Below, in pieces: positions 1 through 5,802 of a stretch of DNA of 7,370 nt. The position numbers were made by a program, and so were the translations under genes. Numbering within the stretch: position 1 is the stretch's first letter; the number at the start of each line of letters is the position of its first letter. Under the pieces are notes generated by a model. That model was not told the origin of the DNA. It was given only the letters and a program-made list of their open reading frames with translations, and ran no database searches. This DNA is from Mogibacterium sp. (GTDB lineage Bacteria > Bacillota > Clostridia > Peptostreptococcales > Anaerovoracaceae). Location: NCBI GenBank assembly GCA_021442505.1, contig JABUTC010000017.1:15127-22496 (forward strand), given 5' to 3'.

Positions 1-1
1 G

Positions 2-286
2 AATAACACTGCAGAGGATGTGCAGAATGCATATAAGAGGTACTACGCTGACGAGAAATTCGTGCGTGTGCTTCCGATGGGTATGCTCCCAGAAACCCGC
101 TGGGTCGAGGGCAGCAATTTCGTGGACATCGGTTTTGTCATCGATGAGCGCACCGGCAGAATCATCATGGTCGGCGCAATCGACAACCTGGTAAAAGGCG
201 CTGCCGGCCAGGCCGTACAGAACATGAACCTGATGTTCGGCTTCGCCGAGGACGAGGGCCTGGACTTCGCCCCGGTATTTCCATAA
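2..286 (+). CDS. argC: N-acetyl-gamma-glutamyl-phosphate reductase, C-terminal part (5' end outside window)
   Basis: The reading frame is open from the left edge to the TAA at 284-286, giving about 94 C-terminal residues. ArgC reduces N-acetylglutamyl phosphate to N-acetylglutamate semialdehyde with NADPH, the third step of arginine biosynthesis, in the cytoplasm. The visible part matches the conserved end of the family: a FVRVLP segment followed by PETRWVEGSN, DIGFVIDERTGR, and the hallmark AIDNLVKGAAGQAVQNMNLM near the C terminus. The catalytic Cys and the NADP-binding Rossmann domain would lie upstream, outside the window. GTG at 20 is an internal codon, not a start, because family homology continues to the left of it. 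The stop codon is part of TAAGGAG, the ribosome binding site of the next gene, so the two genes are very probably co-transcribed and coupled in translation. Confidence 0.95.
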   Translation, partial: NNTAEDVQNAYKRYYADEKFVRVLPMGMLPETRWVEGSNFVDIGFVIDERTGRIIMVGAIDNLVKGAAGQAVQNMNLMFGFAEDEGLDFAPVFP

Positions 287-297
287 GGAGTTAATAC

Positions 298-771
298 TTG
301 AACAACAACGAATTCGATAAAGAAATTTTAATACGCGAGATGAGCATGTCAGACTTCGACGAGGTGCACACCCTCTGGGAATCAATCAAAAATTTCGCAA
401 TGCGAAGTGTAGATGATTCGCGCGAGGGAGTCGAGCGCTTCCTTGCCCGCAACCCGCACACCAGCGTGGTCGCAAGCGTCGACGGCAAAATAGTCGGCAC
501 GATTCTTTGCGGGCACGACGGCCGAACAGGGTGTTTTTACCATGTCTGCGTGCACAACGACTATCGCCGGCACGGCATCGGCAAAATGATGGTCGTTCAC
601 TGCATGGAAAAGCTCCGCGAGGAGAAAGTCAGCAAGATTTCGCTCAACGCCTTCAAGAACAACGACGGCGGCAACGCCTTCTGGCAGCAGGTGGGCTGGA
701 AAAAGCGCGAAGACTTCAACACCTACGAGTTCGTGCTGAACGAAGAGAATATAATTGCGTTTAATAAGTAG
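298..771 (+). CDS. GNAT-family N-acetyltransferase
   Basis: This 157-residue cytoplasmic protein begins with TTG at 298, placed 7 nt after AAGGAG (285-290), which overlaps the argC stop; no ATG start fits as well. It has the normal length and layout of a single GNAT domain: an N-terminal beta strand (residues 9-14, ILIREM), a helix with a DEVHTLW segment (21-27), strands around VVASVDGKIVGTIL (57-70), and the acetyl-CoA pyrophosphate loop RRHGIGK (90-96) in motif A. A motif-B-like stretch with NAFWQQVGW follows (126-134). The family transfers acetyl from acetyl-CoA to an amine. The substrate cannot be read from sequence. Because it sits directly behind argC, a role in acetylating glutamate or another arginine-pathway amine is possible, but this is inference; YpeA-like proteins of unknown substrate look similar. 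The family call is firm. Confidence 0.9.
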   Translation: MNNNEFDKEILIREMSMSDFDEVHTLWESIKNFAMRSVDDSREGVERFLARNPHTSVVASVDGKIVGTILCGHDGRTGCFYHVCVHNDYRRHGIGKMMVVHCMEKLREEKVSKISLNAFKNNDGGNAFWQQVGWKKREDFNTYEFVLNEENIIAFNK

Positions 772-789
772 AAAAATGAAACTTTTGAA

Positions 790-835
790 TTTTTCGTCGC
801 GATTGACCATTTTTAGACATGTTGGCGACGAAAAA
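790..835. repeat. Hairpin repeat, copy 1 of the TTTCGTCG family
   Basis: An 11-nt arm at 790-800 (tttttcgtcgc) is perfectly complementary to 825-835 (gcgacgaaaaa) across a 24-nt loop. It lies 18 bp after the GNAT stop codon. No T-run follows the right arm, so it does not look like an intrinsic terminator on the plus strand. Two further copies with nearly the same arms and loop length lie at 958-998 and 1019-1059. Read on the minus strand, its loop ends in AATC before the second arm, as the loops of the other two do on the plus strand. Confidence 0.75.
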
Positions 836-957
836 ATATGAAATAATTGCCAGATTGACACTTGAGCATACCGCTGAGACTGTAAATAAGACTGATTTAT
901 CAAAAAAACGAGATAATCTGGATGGATAATGACCAATATTCTGGCGTCATGAGATAA

Positions 958-998
958 TTTCGTCGTAAATTGATAAGAATATGGGAATCACGACGAAA
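958..998. repeat. Hairpin repeat, copy 2 of the TTTCGTCG family
   Basis: The arms tttcgtcgt (958-966) and acgacgaaa (990-998) are perfectly complementary, with a 23-nt loop starting AAA and ending AATC. The right arm is followed by AC and then a short run of T. Confidence 0.75.
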
Positions 999-1018
999 AC
1001 TTTTCAAGTTACATATTT

Positions 1019-1059
1019 TTTCGTCGTAAAGCACCCATATTTAGCAAATCACGACGAAA
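1019..1059. repeat. Hairpin repeat, copy 3 of the TTTCGTCG family
   Basis: The arms tttcgtcgt (1019-1027) and acgacgaaa (1051-1059) are identical to those of copy 2, with the same 23-nt loop length and the same AAA and AATC loop ends. The inside of the loop differs, so arms and geometry are kept while the loop varies. Copy 2 ends only 20 bp before copy 3 begins. Confidence 0.75.
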
Positions 1060-1060
1060 T

Positions 1061-1096
1061 CAGCAAAACCAGCAAACCCAGCAAACCCAGCAAACC
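1061..1096. repeat. Four tandem 9-bp repeats (CAGCAAACC)
   Basis: Four head-to-tail copies of cagcaaacc begin at 1061, 1070, 1079 and 1088; the first has A in place of C at position 8. They start 2 bp after the third hairpin repeat and stop about 10 bp before the terminator stem. No reading frame with a start uses them. A simple sequence tract of unknown role. Confidence 0.8.
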
Positions 1097-1106
1097 CCAA
1101 TAAGTA

Positions 1107-1141
1107 AAAAACCTCTCTGCGCAACCGCGTGAGAGGTTTTT
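1107..1141. terminator. Two-sided rho-independent terminator between converging genes
   Basis: An 11-bp perfect stem pairs aaaaacctctc (1107-1117) with gagaggttttt (1131-1141); the 13-nt loop region has a further GCG/CGC pairing. The A-run before and T-run after the stem give a U-tract in both directions. It lies between the plus-strand argC/GNAT genes and the minus-strand regulator, and can end transcripts from both sides. Confidence 0.85.
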
Positions 1142-1164
1142 CTTCAATATAAGCCTATAAGCAA

Positions 1165-1194
1165 CCCGAAGGGTATGCATTTATCCCGAAGGGG
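1165..1194 (-). repeat. Two mini-hairpins with UUCG loops next to the regulator stop codon
   Basis: The 9-mer cccgaaggg occurs at 1165-1173 and again at 1185-1193, 20 bp apart. On the minus strand each reads CCCTTCGGG, which in RNA can fold as a short stem capped by a cUUCGg tetraloop. The nearer copy begins 7 bp after the regulator stop codon. They may help mark the 3' end of the regulator mRNA together with the terminator at 1107-1141; this role is inference. Confidence 0.45.
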
Positions 1195-1200
1195 AAAGCC

Positions 1201-2544
1201 TTAATCCAGCAGCACGTTGCTTGCCAGCGTCAGCTTGTACACTTTTACCGGGCGGCCTTTGGAGGTCTCCGACTGGGTGTAGGCAAGTTCGGCACCGCCG
1301 CCTGCTTCAAGATTGTTTAAAATTCGGTTCGCATTTCGCACTGTTACATTCAGGCGGGTTGCGAGCTCTTTTGTTGTGATCAAAGGACTGTTGTTCAGTT
1401 TGATTATTGCACGGAGCTTCTGGATTGTCAGAGTTGACAACTTGCAGCGCTCTGCGATGAGGGCGATGTCCTCGGTCATCAACTGTTTTACCGCCATGTT
1501 CTGCTCGGTGCCAAGCGGGCCGATGAGCGTGTGACTTTCGTCCATAATATAACTTTCGCCGCGGAGCTTTGCCTCTTCGTGGGCAGTCCTTGCACATGTC
1601 GAAGCCGCAGTGATTGTCCTTCCGATTCCGTATCCGATGCAGGTATCAATTCCGTAATCCTCGAGAAGCGAAGCACTGAGCTGGCAGATTTTCTGGTTCT
1701 CAGTCAGGAAGTTCAGATTCTGCTTGCTCGTGTAAAGCTGAATGCTCTCGTCGTCCCAGCGGATAATCATGTCGAGGGCGAGGTTCAGCCTGATATTCTG
1801 CAGCGCCTCGCGCAGGTTTCGTGTCGCAGACTTGTCCTTGGATTTTTCGCCGGAAAGGGACTTGTTCGACAAAATGATTACAGCCGGCAGGTCCTCCTCG
1901 AGGTTCTTCATTTCGATTTTTGAAACGAGGTTGTCGACGAGATTGCGCAGGTGCTCGGTGCTCGGGTACGGGTAAACGCATGGGATGCCGTACTTTTCAA
2001 GCGACGATACGATTGTGGAGTACTGGCAGAAGACGAGGTCTATTTTGCCGGCGTCCCAGAGGTTCTTGATCTTGTCCGAAACGCGGTTCTCAACTTGATA
2101 AAGGTCGGAAAGCTCGCATTTGTCCATCCAGTCCTCGACCAGACGCTTGATGTCCGACGTGCTCAGGTGGTTGATGAGGTAGTCGATGGAACCCTCGTCG
2201 CCGAAGGAATAGAGGAAGTCGAAAACGACCCTTTTCGGGTCGAGCTCGGGTTTGTTCATGAAGAACTCGAACAGCGTCCGGTAAAAACCCACGCCTCCCA
2301 TCTCGAAGGTCATCATCGGCTTGCGATACTCAGGGTAGCTGCGCTTGATGGTGTCGACGGCAATCGATCCGCTGAGGAAGAAGCCGTCTGCGACGTCTTC
2401 GTACCTTTTATATATGTCGGCGATGTGCTCGAAGTCGCGATAAATAACCGTCTCGAAGCTGCAGTCAGAGCGGAGATCGGCGAAGGATTTTTCGACGAAA
2501 TCGTGCAGATATTCACCTGTGATAATTACGATTTTGTGTTGCAT
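1201..2544 (-). CDS. Winged-helix transcriptional regulator with sensor-like and GGDEF/cyclase-like regions
   Basis: A 447-residue soluble protein transcribed divergently from the transport/amidohydrolase genes. Residues 1-215 look like an alpha/beta ligand-sensing region; DGFFLSGSIAVDTIK (53-67) recalls the N-terminal sensor of PrpR-type regulators, but only loosely. Residues about 220-345 resemble a degenerate GGDEF or GTP-cyclohydrolase-III-like fold: LDMIIRWDDESIQLY (257-271), GIDTCIGYGIGRT (298-310), then a helix ARTAHEEAK (318-326). No intact GGDEF motif is present, so nucleotide cyclase activity is not expected. Residues 365-440 form a winged helix: TTKELATRLNVTVRNANRILNNLE (390-413) is the helix-turn-helix and KGRPVKVYKL (429-438) the wing. 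ATG at 2542-2544 has only a weak purine-rich site (AAAGAGA). Placement suggests it controls the neighbouring operon and itself. Its regulatory role is likely; the ligand and the subfamily are unknown. Confidence 0.8.
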   Translation of the reverse strand: MQHKIVIITGEYLHDFVEKSFADLRSDCSFETVIYRDFEHIADIYKRYEDVADGFFLSGSIAVDTIKRSYPEYRKPMMTFEMGGVGFYRTLFEFFMNKPELDPKRVVFDFLYSFGDEGSIDYLINHLSTSDIKRLVEDWMDKCELSDLYQVENRVSDKIKNLWDAGKIDLVFCQYSTIVSSLEKYGIPCVYPYPSTEHLRNLVDNLVSKIEMKNLEEDLPAVIILSNKSLSGEKSKDKSATRNLREALQNIRLNLALDMIIRWDDESIQLYTSKQNLNFLTENQKICQLSASLLEDYGIDTCIGYGIGRTITAASTCARTAHEEAKLRGESYIMDESHTLIGPLGTEQNMAVKQLMTEDIALIAERCKLSTLTIQKLRAIIKLNNSPLITTKELATRLNVTVRNANRILNNLEAGGGAELAYTQSETSKGRPVKVYKLTLASNVLLD

Positions 2545-2580
2545 TCTCTTTATCCCACTTTTGTCTATAAGATTGTCGTC

Positions 2581-2594
2581 TATTTATGGAATAG
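2581..2594 (-). promoter_or_regulatory. Candidate operator, regulator side
   Basis: On the minus strand this reads CTATTCCATAAATA. It starts exactly 13 nt after the -10 box of the regulator promoter and matches 13 of 14 bases of the site at 2751-2764, which lies exactly 13 nt after the -10 box of the opposite promoter. A site just past both transcription starts fits a common repressor, presumably the divergent winged-helix protein; that link is inferred. Confidence 0.55.
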
Positions 2595-2607
2595 CGACCT
2601 TGTTAGT

Positions 2608-2636
2608 ATTCTAAAACGCAAACCCTTACAAATCAA
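2608..2636 (-). promoter_or_regulatory. Promoter of the regulator gene (minus strand)
   Basis: On the minus strand, TTGATT (2636-2631) and TAGAAT (2613-2608) are separated by 17 nt, a good sigma-A-type pair. The expected start is near 2601, giving a leader of about 57 nt before the ATG at 2544. A short inverted repeat, CCCTT/AAGGG (2623-2627/2635-2639), overlaps the -35 box. Confidence 0.6.
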
Positions 2637-2707
2637 GGGCTAAAAGCAGGTCTTTTTGCGGCAGTTTCAACATTGTATCAGACACCAAAAAATTCACATT
2701 TATTTTG

Positions 2708-2737
2708 TTGACGGCACTTTATTTCGGGTTATATAAT
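2708..2737 (+). promoter_or_regulatory. Promoter of the transporter/amidohydrolase operon
   Basis: TTGACG (2708-2713) and a perfect TATAAT (2732-2737) are separated by 18 nt, a strong sigma-A-type promoter. Transcription should begin near 2744, leaving a leader of about 60 nt filled mostly by the 11-bp repeats at 2752-2795. Confidence 0.75.
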
Positions 2738-2750
2738 GTGCGCAGAATCA

Positions 2751-2795
2751 CTATTCCAAAAATATGCTAAAACTATGCAAAAAATGTTCTAAAAA
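2751..2795 (+). promoter_or_regulatory. Candidate operator: shared 14-bp site and four tandem 11-bp repeats
   Basis: From 2752 four 11-bp units follow without gaps: TATTCCAAAAA, TATGCTAAAAC, TATGCAAAAAA and TGTTCTAAAAA, consensus TATKCTAAAAA. They run from just after the predicted transcription start to the ribosome binding site. The first unit with its flanks (CTATTCCAAAAATA, 2751-2764) is the partner of the minus-strand site at 2581-2594. An 11-bp period places units on about the same face of the DNA, as expected for cooperative binding by a regulator. As they are transcribed and touch the Shine-Dalgarno sequence, action at RNA level is also possible. Confidence 0.6.
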
Positions 2796-2804
2796 GGAGG
2801 GCGT

Positions 2805-3503
2805 ATGAAAGCAATAGCTAATTCCCCGTTGATGTTTGCGCTTGTCGCAATCGGACTTGCCTACATCGTATTTCTGTCAATCGCATTCTACAGAAGAGCG
2901 TACAAGAGATGTCTCGAGCTGGGAATCACAAAGGAAACGATGAAGGATGTAATTAAATCCAGCGCAATTTTCTCAGTTGTGCCATCACTGTCAATCGTAG
3001 TAGGACTTTTCGCACTGGTTGCAGTATTCCAGAGCGTAATCTGGCCATGGTGGAGACTTTCCGTAATCGGATCGCTTTCATACGAGGTTCAGATTTCCGG
3101 ACTTCTCGCAAGCAGCTTCGGAGTTAGCCTTGTTGACATGAGCCCTGAGCAGTTCGGTGCTGTACTCATTCTCATGAGCGTTGGTATGCTGAGCGGATTC
3201 CTCATTCTTATTCCTTTCGGAAAGAAGCTCTGCATGTCGGTAGCTAAGACTGAGACCACAAGTGACTGGAGACACGTATTCAGTGGCGTGTTCCTGCTCA
3301 CACTTTTCGCAGTATTCATTCCACTTCTTCTCATCGGTGACACAATCCAGGCTCTGGTAATGATCACAGGTCTTATCGTTGCAATCATCCTCGGAGTAAT
3401 TGCAAGCAAGCCAAAGATGGGATGGCTGAACAACTTCATCCTTGCTATCACAATGATCGTAGGTATGGCGTCGTCAGTATTCTGGGTAGGACTTTTCAAG
3501 TAG
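2805..3503 (+). CDS. DUF5058-like polytopic membrane protein, putative transporter subunit
   Basis: A 232-residue integral membrane protein starting at ATG 2805, 4 nt after AAGGAGG (2794-2800). Hydrophobic segments are visible at about 8-28, 53-77, 115-137, 158-177, 179-200 and 207-229, so roughly six membrane passes. Between the first two lies a basic loop, RRAYKRCLELGITKETMKDVIKSS split at 30-53, and after the second the WPWWRLSVIGSLSYE stretch (80-94). The opening ANSP, the ELG...K..IKSSAIFS pattern and PWWRLS..GS..YE match my memory of the DUF5058 family, whose function is unknown. It is followed 22 bp later by a second membrane protein and then an M20D amidohydrolase, which suggests uptake of the hydrolase's substrate. 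The DUF assignment is from memory and should be taken as probable; transport itself is inferred. Confidence 0.75.
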   Translation: MKAIANSPLMFALVAIGLAYIVFLSIAFYRRAYKRCLELGITKETMKDVIKSSAIFSVVPSLSIVVGLFALVAVFQSVIWPWWRLSVIGSLSYEVQISGLLASSFGVSLVDMSPEQFGAVLILMSVGMLSGFLILIPFGKKLCMSVAKTETTSDWRHVFSGVFLLTLFAVFIPLLLIGDTIQALVMITGLIVAIILGVIASKPKMGWLNNFILAITMIVGMASSVFWVGLFK

Positions 3504-3525
3504 AGAATGAGAAAGGAGTAAAGAC

Positions 3526-4347
3526 ATGGCAAAGAATAAAGAAAAGACAATCGTTCTGGATCCATTCCAGAAATGGGCTCATTCCTATGGAAGACTCGGA
3601 ACACTTCTTGCAATCATCTACATGATCGCAGTTCCATTTATCATCTGTTCGGTTTATAAGTGCACACCTACAATCGGCATGGTACTTAACCCTGGAACAA
3701 TCGGAATTCTTCTTATCTATATCCCGGTTGGTTTCTCAGAGGCAATCAGCTATACTCCTGTTATGGGATCGTCAGCTTATCTCGGTTTCATCACAGGTAA
3801 CATCATGAACCTCAAGTTCCCTGTTGCTATCAACGGACTTAAGGTTGCAAAGGTTGAGCAGAGCACACCAGAGGGAGACGCTGTTTCGGCAGTTTCCATC
3901 GCAGTTTCATCAATCGTAACAATCATCATTCTTGCGATTGCAGCTGCACTCTCGAGCCTGATCTCACCTATTTTCCAGACACCTTTCATGGTTACAGCTA
4001 AGGACTATGTAATCCCTGCACTCTTCGGAGCTATGGCACTTGGTCTCTTCGGAACAGGCGCTAACACAAGCGGCAAGATCGTTAAGGGCGCAACAAAGGG
4101 AGTTATTCCTGTAATCATCATCGTTTCGGCAGTTGCTCTCGTTGCACGTATTGGTGGAGCAGGCGGCACACTTCTTGGACTCGCCGGAATCCTGATCGTT
4201 CTGATGATTCCTGTAGCTATCCTCTCATCATGGATTATGTTCAAGAAGGGCATGATCAAGGTTGTTGATGCAGTTCCAAAGGCTGAGGCTGCACCTGCTG
4301 CAGAGGCAGTTGTTGAGGCTGCTGTAGAGGCTGACGAAGAGAAATAA
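3526..4347 (+). CDS. Polytopic membrane protein, putative partner of the DUF5058-like protein
   Basis: A 273-residue membrane protein with ATG at 3526, 7 nt after AAGGAG (3513-3518) and 22 bp after the previous stop. Hydrophobic segments lie at about 24-44, 55-75, 124-148, 160-180, 192-208 and 213-238. Conserved-looking, glycine- and proline-rich loops occur between them: GFSEAISYTPVMGSSAYLGF (69-88), VAINGLKVAKVEQSTPEGDA (100-119) and GLFGTGANTSGK (173-184). The loop at 105-119 carries charged residues and could be cytoplasmic. The last 26 residues form an Ala/Glu/Val-rich acidic tail without any membrane character. I recognise no named transporter family; automatic annotations of similar proteins sometimes say mechanosensitive channel, which I cannot support. 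Tight linkage to the DUF5058-like gene argues for a two-subunit carrier or channel. Membrane location is certain, function is inferred. Confidence 0.7.
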   Translation: MAKNKEKTIVLDPFQKWAHSYGRLGTLLAIIYMIAVPFIICSVYKCTPTIGMVLNPGTIGILLIYIPVGFSEAISYTPVMGSSAYLGFITGNIMNLKFPVAINGLKVAKVEQSTPEGDAVSAVSIAVSSIVTIIILAIAAALSSLISPIFQTPFMVTAKDYVIPALFGAMALGLFGTGANTSGKIVKGATKGVIPVIIIVSAVALVARIGGAGGTLLGLAGILIVLMIPVAILSSWIMFKKGMIKVVDAVPKAEAAPAAEAVVEAAVEADEEK

Positions 4348-4367
4348 AAAACGAAGAGGTGATAATG

Positions 4368-5546
4368 ATGAATTATTACGAAAGAGCGGTCGAGCTTAAG
4401 GAAGAAACCATAGCTCATCGCAGATATTTACACGAAAACGCAGAGGTTGGTCTTTATATGCCAATCGCACAGAAGTACGTGCTCGACCAGCTGAAATCTT
4501 TTGGCATCGACGCGAAGCCATGCGGCCACGGTGTTACAGCAACACTTGGAAAAGGCAACGGCAAAGTGCTTCTCCTCAGAGCTGATATGGACGCTCTTCC
4601 AATGTGCGAGGAGTCAGGCGAGCCTTTCGCATGCACAAGCGGAAACGCGGCGCATGCCTGTGGACACGACTTCCACGCAGCAATGCTTTTAACCGCGGCA
4701 AAGATGCTCAAGGAGTCCGAGGACGAGATCGAGGGAACTGTTAAATTCATGTTCCAGCCTGCAGAGGAGACTTTCGAAGGCGGCAAGGACATGCTCGAAA
4801 ACGGCATCCTTGAAAATCCTACGGTTGATGCGGCCCTTGCTTTTCACGTTGGCCCGGGCAAAATGCCTGTTGGACTCATCATGTACAACAACTCGAGCAC
4901 TATGATGTACTCTGTTGACGGATTCAGAATCAATGTTCAGGGTAAAGGTTCGCACGGCGCTTATCCGCAGGCCGGAATCGACCCGATTAACATCGGAGTT
5001 CACATCCACCTGGCACTGCAGGAGCTGATCGCTCGCGAGTGCGATCCGACTCAGTCATGCGTTCTGACCATTGGAAAATTCAATGCAGGCGCTGCAGGAA
5101 ACATCATTCCTGACACAGCTGTTCTCGAGGGAACAATCCGTACAAACAACGCAGAGGCAAGAGAGCTTCTCGTTAGAAGAATGAAGGAAGTTTCGGTTAA
5201 GACTGCTGAGGTTTACGGCGGTTCTGCAGAGGTTGAAATCCTCGGAGAATGCCCACCGCTGACCTGCGATCCTAAGCTGACAACTGATTGCGTTTCGTAT
5301 ATCAGAGAGCTGCAGATTCCTGGCTTCATGGAGTATCCTGGAATCACAGCAAGCGCTTCGGAGGACTTCGCTCTTATTTCGACGAAGGTTCCAAGCTGCT
5401 TCATGTACCTGTCAGCAGGTTTCCTCGATGAGCGCGGCGACTACAGCGCACACAACCCAAAGGTTCGTTTCAACGAGGATGTTTGCCCAATCGGCGCAGC
5501 AAGCTACGCACAGTGCGCAGTGAGATGGCTGGCAGAGAATAAATAG
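4368..5546 (+). CDS. M20D-family metallo-amidohydrolase (N-acyl-amino-acid or hippurate hydrolase type)
   Basis: A 392-residue cytoplasmic enzyme of the usual family length. ATG at 4368 is chosen because AGAGGTGAT (4356-4364) is the ribosome binding site; it covers the GTG at 4359 and leaves 8 nt to this ATG, though ATG 4365 is possible. Typical M20D signatures are present: HRRYLHENAEVGL (17-29), LLRADMDALPM (69-79), HACGHDFHAAML (96-107), FQPAEE (129-134), FHVGPG (159-164), the dimerisation-domain segment GKGSHGAYPQAGIDPI (192-207), ASASEDF (328-334) and AHNPKVRF (361-368). Expected metal ligands are Cys98, His100, Glu134, His160 and His362, all intact. The family cleaves N-acyl amino acids, hippurate, auxin conjugates or small peptides; the exact substrate is not readable. 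It is the last gene of the operon, 20 bp after the second membrane protein. Confidence 0.93.
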   Translation: MNYYERAVELKEETIAHRRYLHENAEVGLYMPIAQKYVLDQLKSFGIDAKPCGHGVTATLGKGNGKVLLLRADMDALPMCEESGEPFACTSGNAAHACGHDFHAAMLLTAAKMLKESEDEIEGTVKFMFQPAEETFEGGKDMLENGILENPTVDAALAFHVGPGKMPVGLIMYNNSSTMMYSVDGFRINVQGKGSHGAYPQAGIDPINIGVHIHLALQELIARECDPTQSCVLTIGKFNAGAAGNIIPDTAVLEGTIRTNNAEARELLVRRMKEVSVKTAEVYGGSAEVEILGECPPLTCDPKLTTDCVSYIRELQIPGFMEYPGITASASEDFALISTKVPSCFMYLSAGFLDERGDYSAHNPKVRFNEDVCPIGAASYAQCAVRWLAENK

Positions 5547-5575
5547 GTTTTGGGCAGCAGGCCATAAGGCCGGCA

Positions 5576-5627
5576 GGGCCGTTGGCCAAAAATTTGGGCC
5601 GTTGGCCAAAAATTTGGGCCGTTGGCC
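5576..5627. repeat. 2.6 copies of a 20-bp tandem repeat, GGCC-rich
   Basis: The unit gggccgttggccaaaaattt fills 5576-5595 and 5596-5615 exactly, and its first 12 bp recur at 5616-5627. Each unit contains GGCC-GTT-GGCC, and neighbouring units can pair through GGCCAAA and TTTGGGCC, so the transcript could form several hairpins. More GGCC words precede it (5560-5571). It lies in the 210-bp stretch between the amidohydrolase stop and the operon terminator. Identical units imply recent duplication. Confidence 0.85.
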
Positions 5628-5756
5628 GTTTGCACAAAAGCTACATTTACTAACATGAAAGCGCCATCCGGTGTAGCAAAAAACTGTCGCAAAAATCTCC
5701 AATATCCTGACGGCATTACGTTCAATTAGCTCACGCCGTAATATGACGCATAATGA

Positions 5757-5792
5757 AAGCGGCCTTCGGAAACGGAGGCCGCTTGTTTTTTT
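5757..5792 (+). terminator. Rho-independent terminator of the transporter/amidohydrolase operon
   Basis: A 12-bp stem (5757-5768 with 5773-5784, one G-U pair) is capped by the GNRA loop GAAA and followed by G and seven T. It is one of the clearest signals in the window. It lies 210 bp after the amidohydrolase stop, so the operon mRNA has an unusually long 3' end. Confidence 0.92.
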
Positions 5793-5802
5793 CGAGGGTG
5801 GA

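Noticed and set aside
790..835. Intrinsic terminator right after the GNAT gene
   Set aside because: The loop is 24 nt long and the right arm is followed by A residues, not a T-run, on the plus strand.
382..936. 184-codon minus-strand frame over the GNAT gene
   Set aside because: It is antisense to a clear GNAT coding region, has no ribosome binding site and no family resemblance.
1061..1096. Iterons of a replication origin
   Set aside because: The 9-bp repeats have no nearby replication gene or DnaA-box cluster and lie just before a terminator between ordinary chromosomal genes.
1951..2643. 230-codon plus-strand frame opposite the regulator
   Set aside because: It mirrors the regulator codons, has no ribosome binding site, and would run through the regulator promoter.
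5655..5729. 24-codon plus-strand frame (MKAPSGVAKN...)
   Set aside because: There is no ribosome binding site, the frame is very short and the product resembles nothing known to me.
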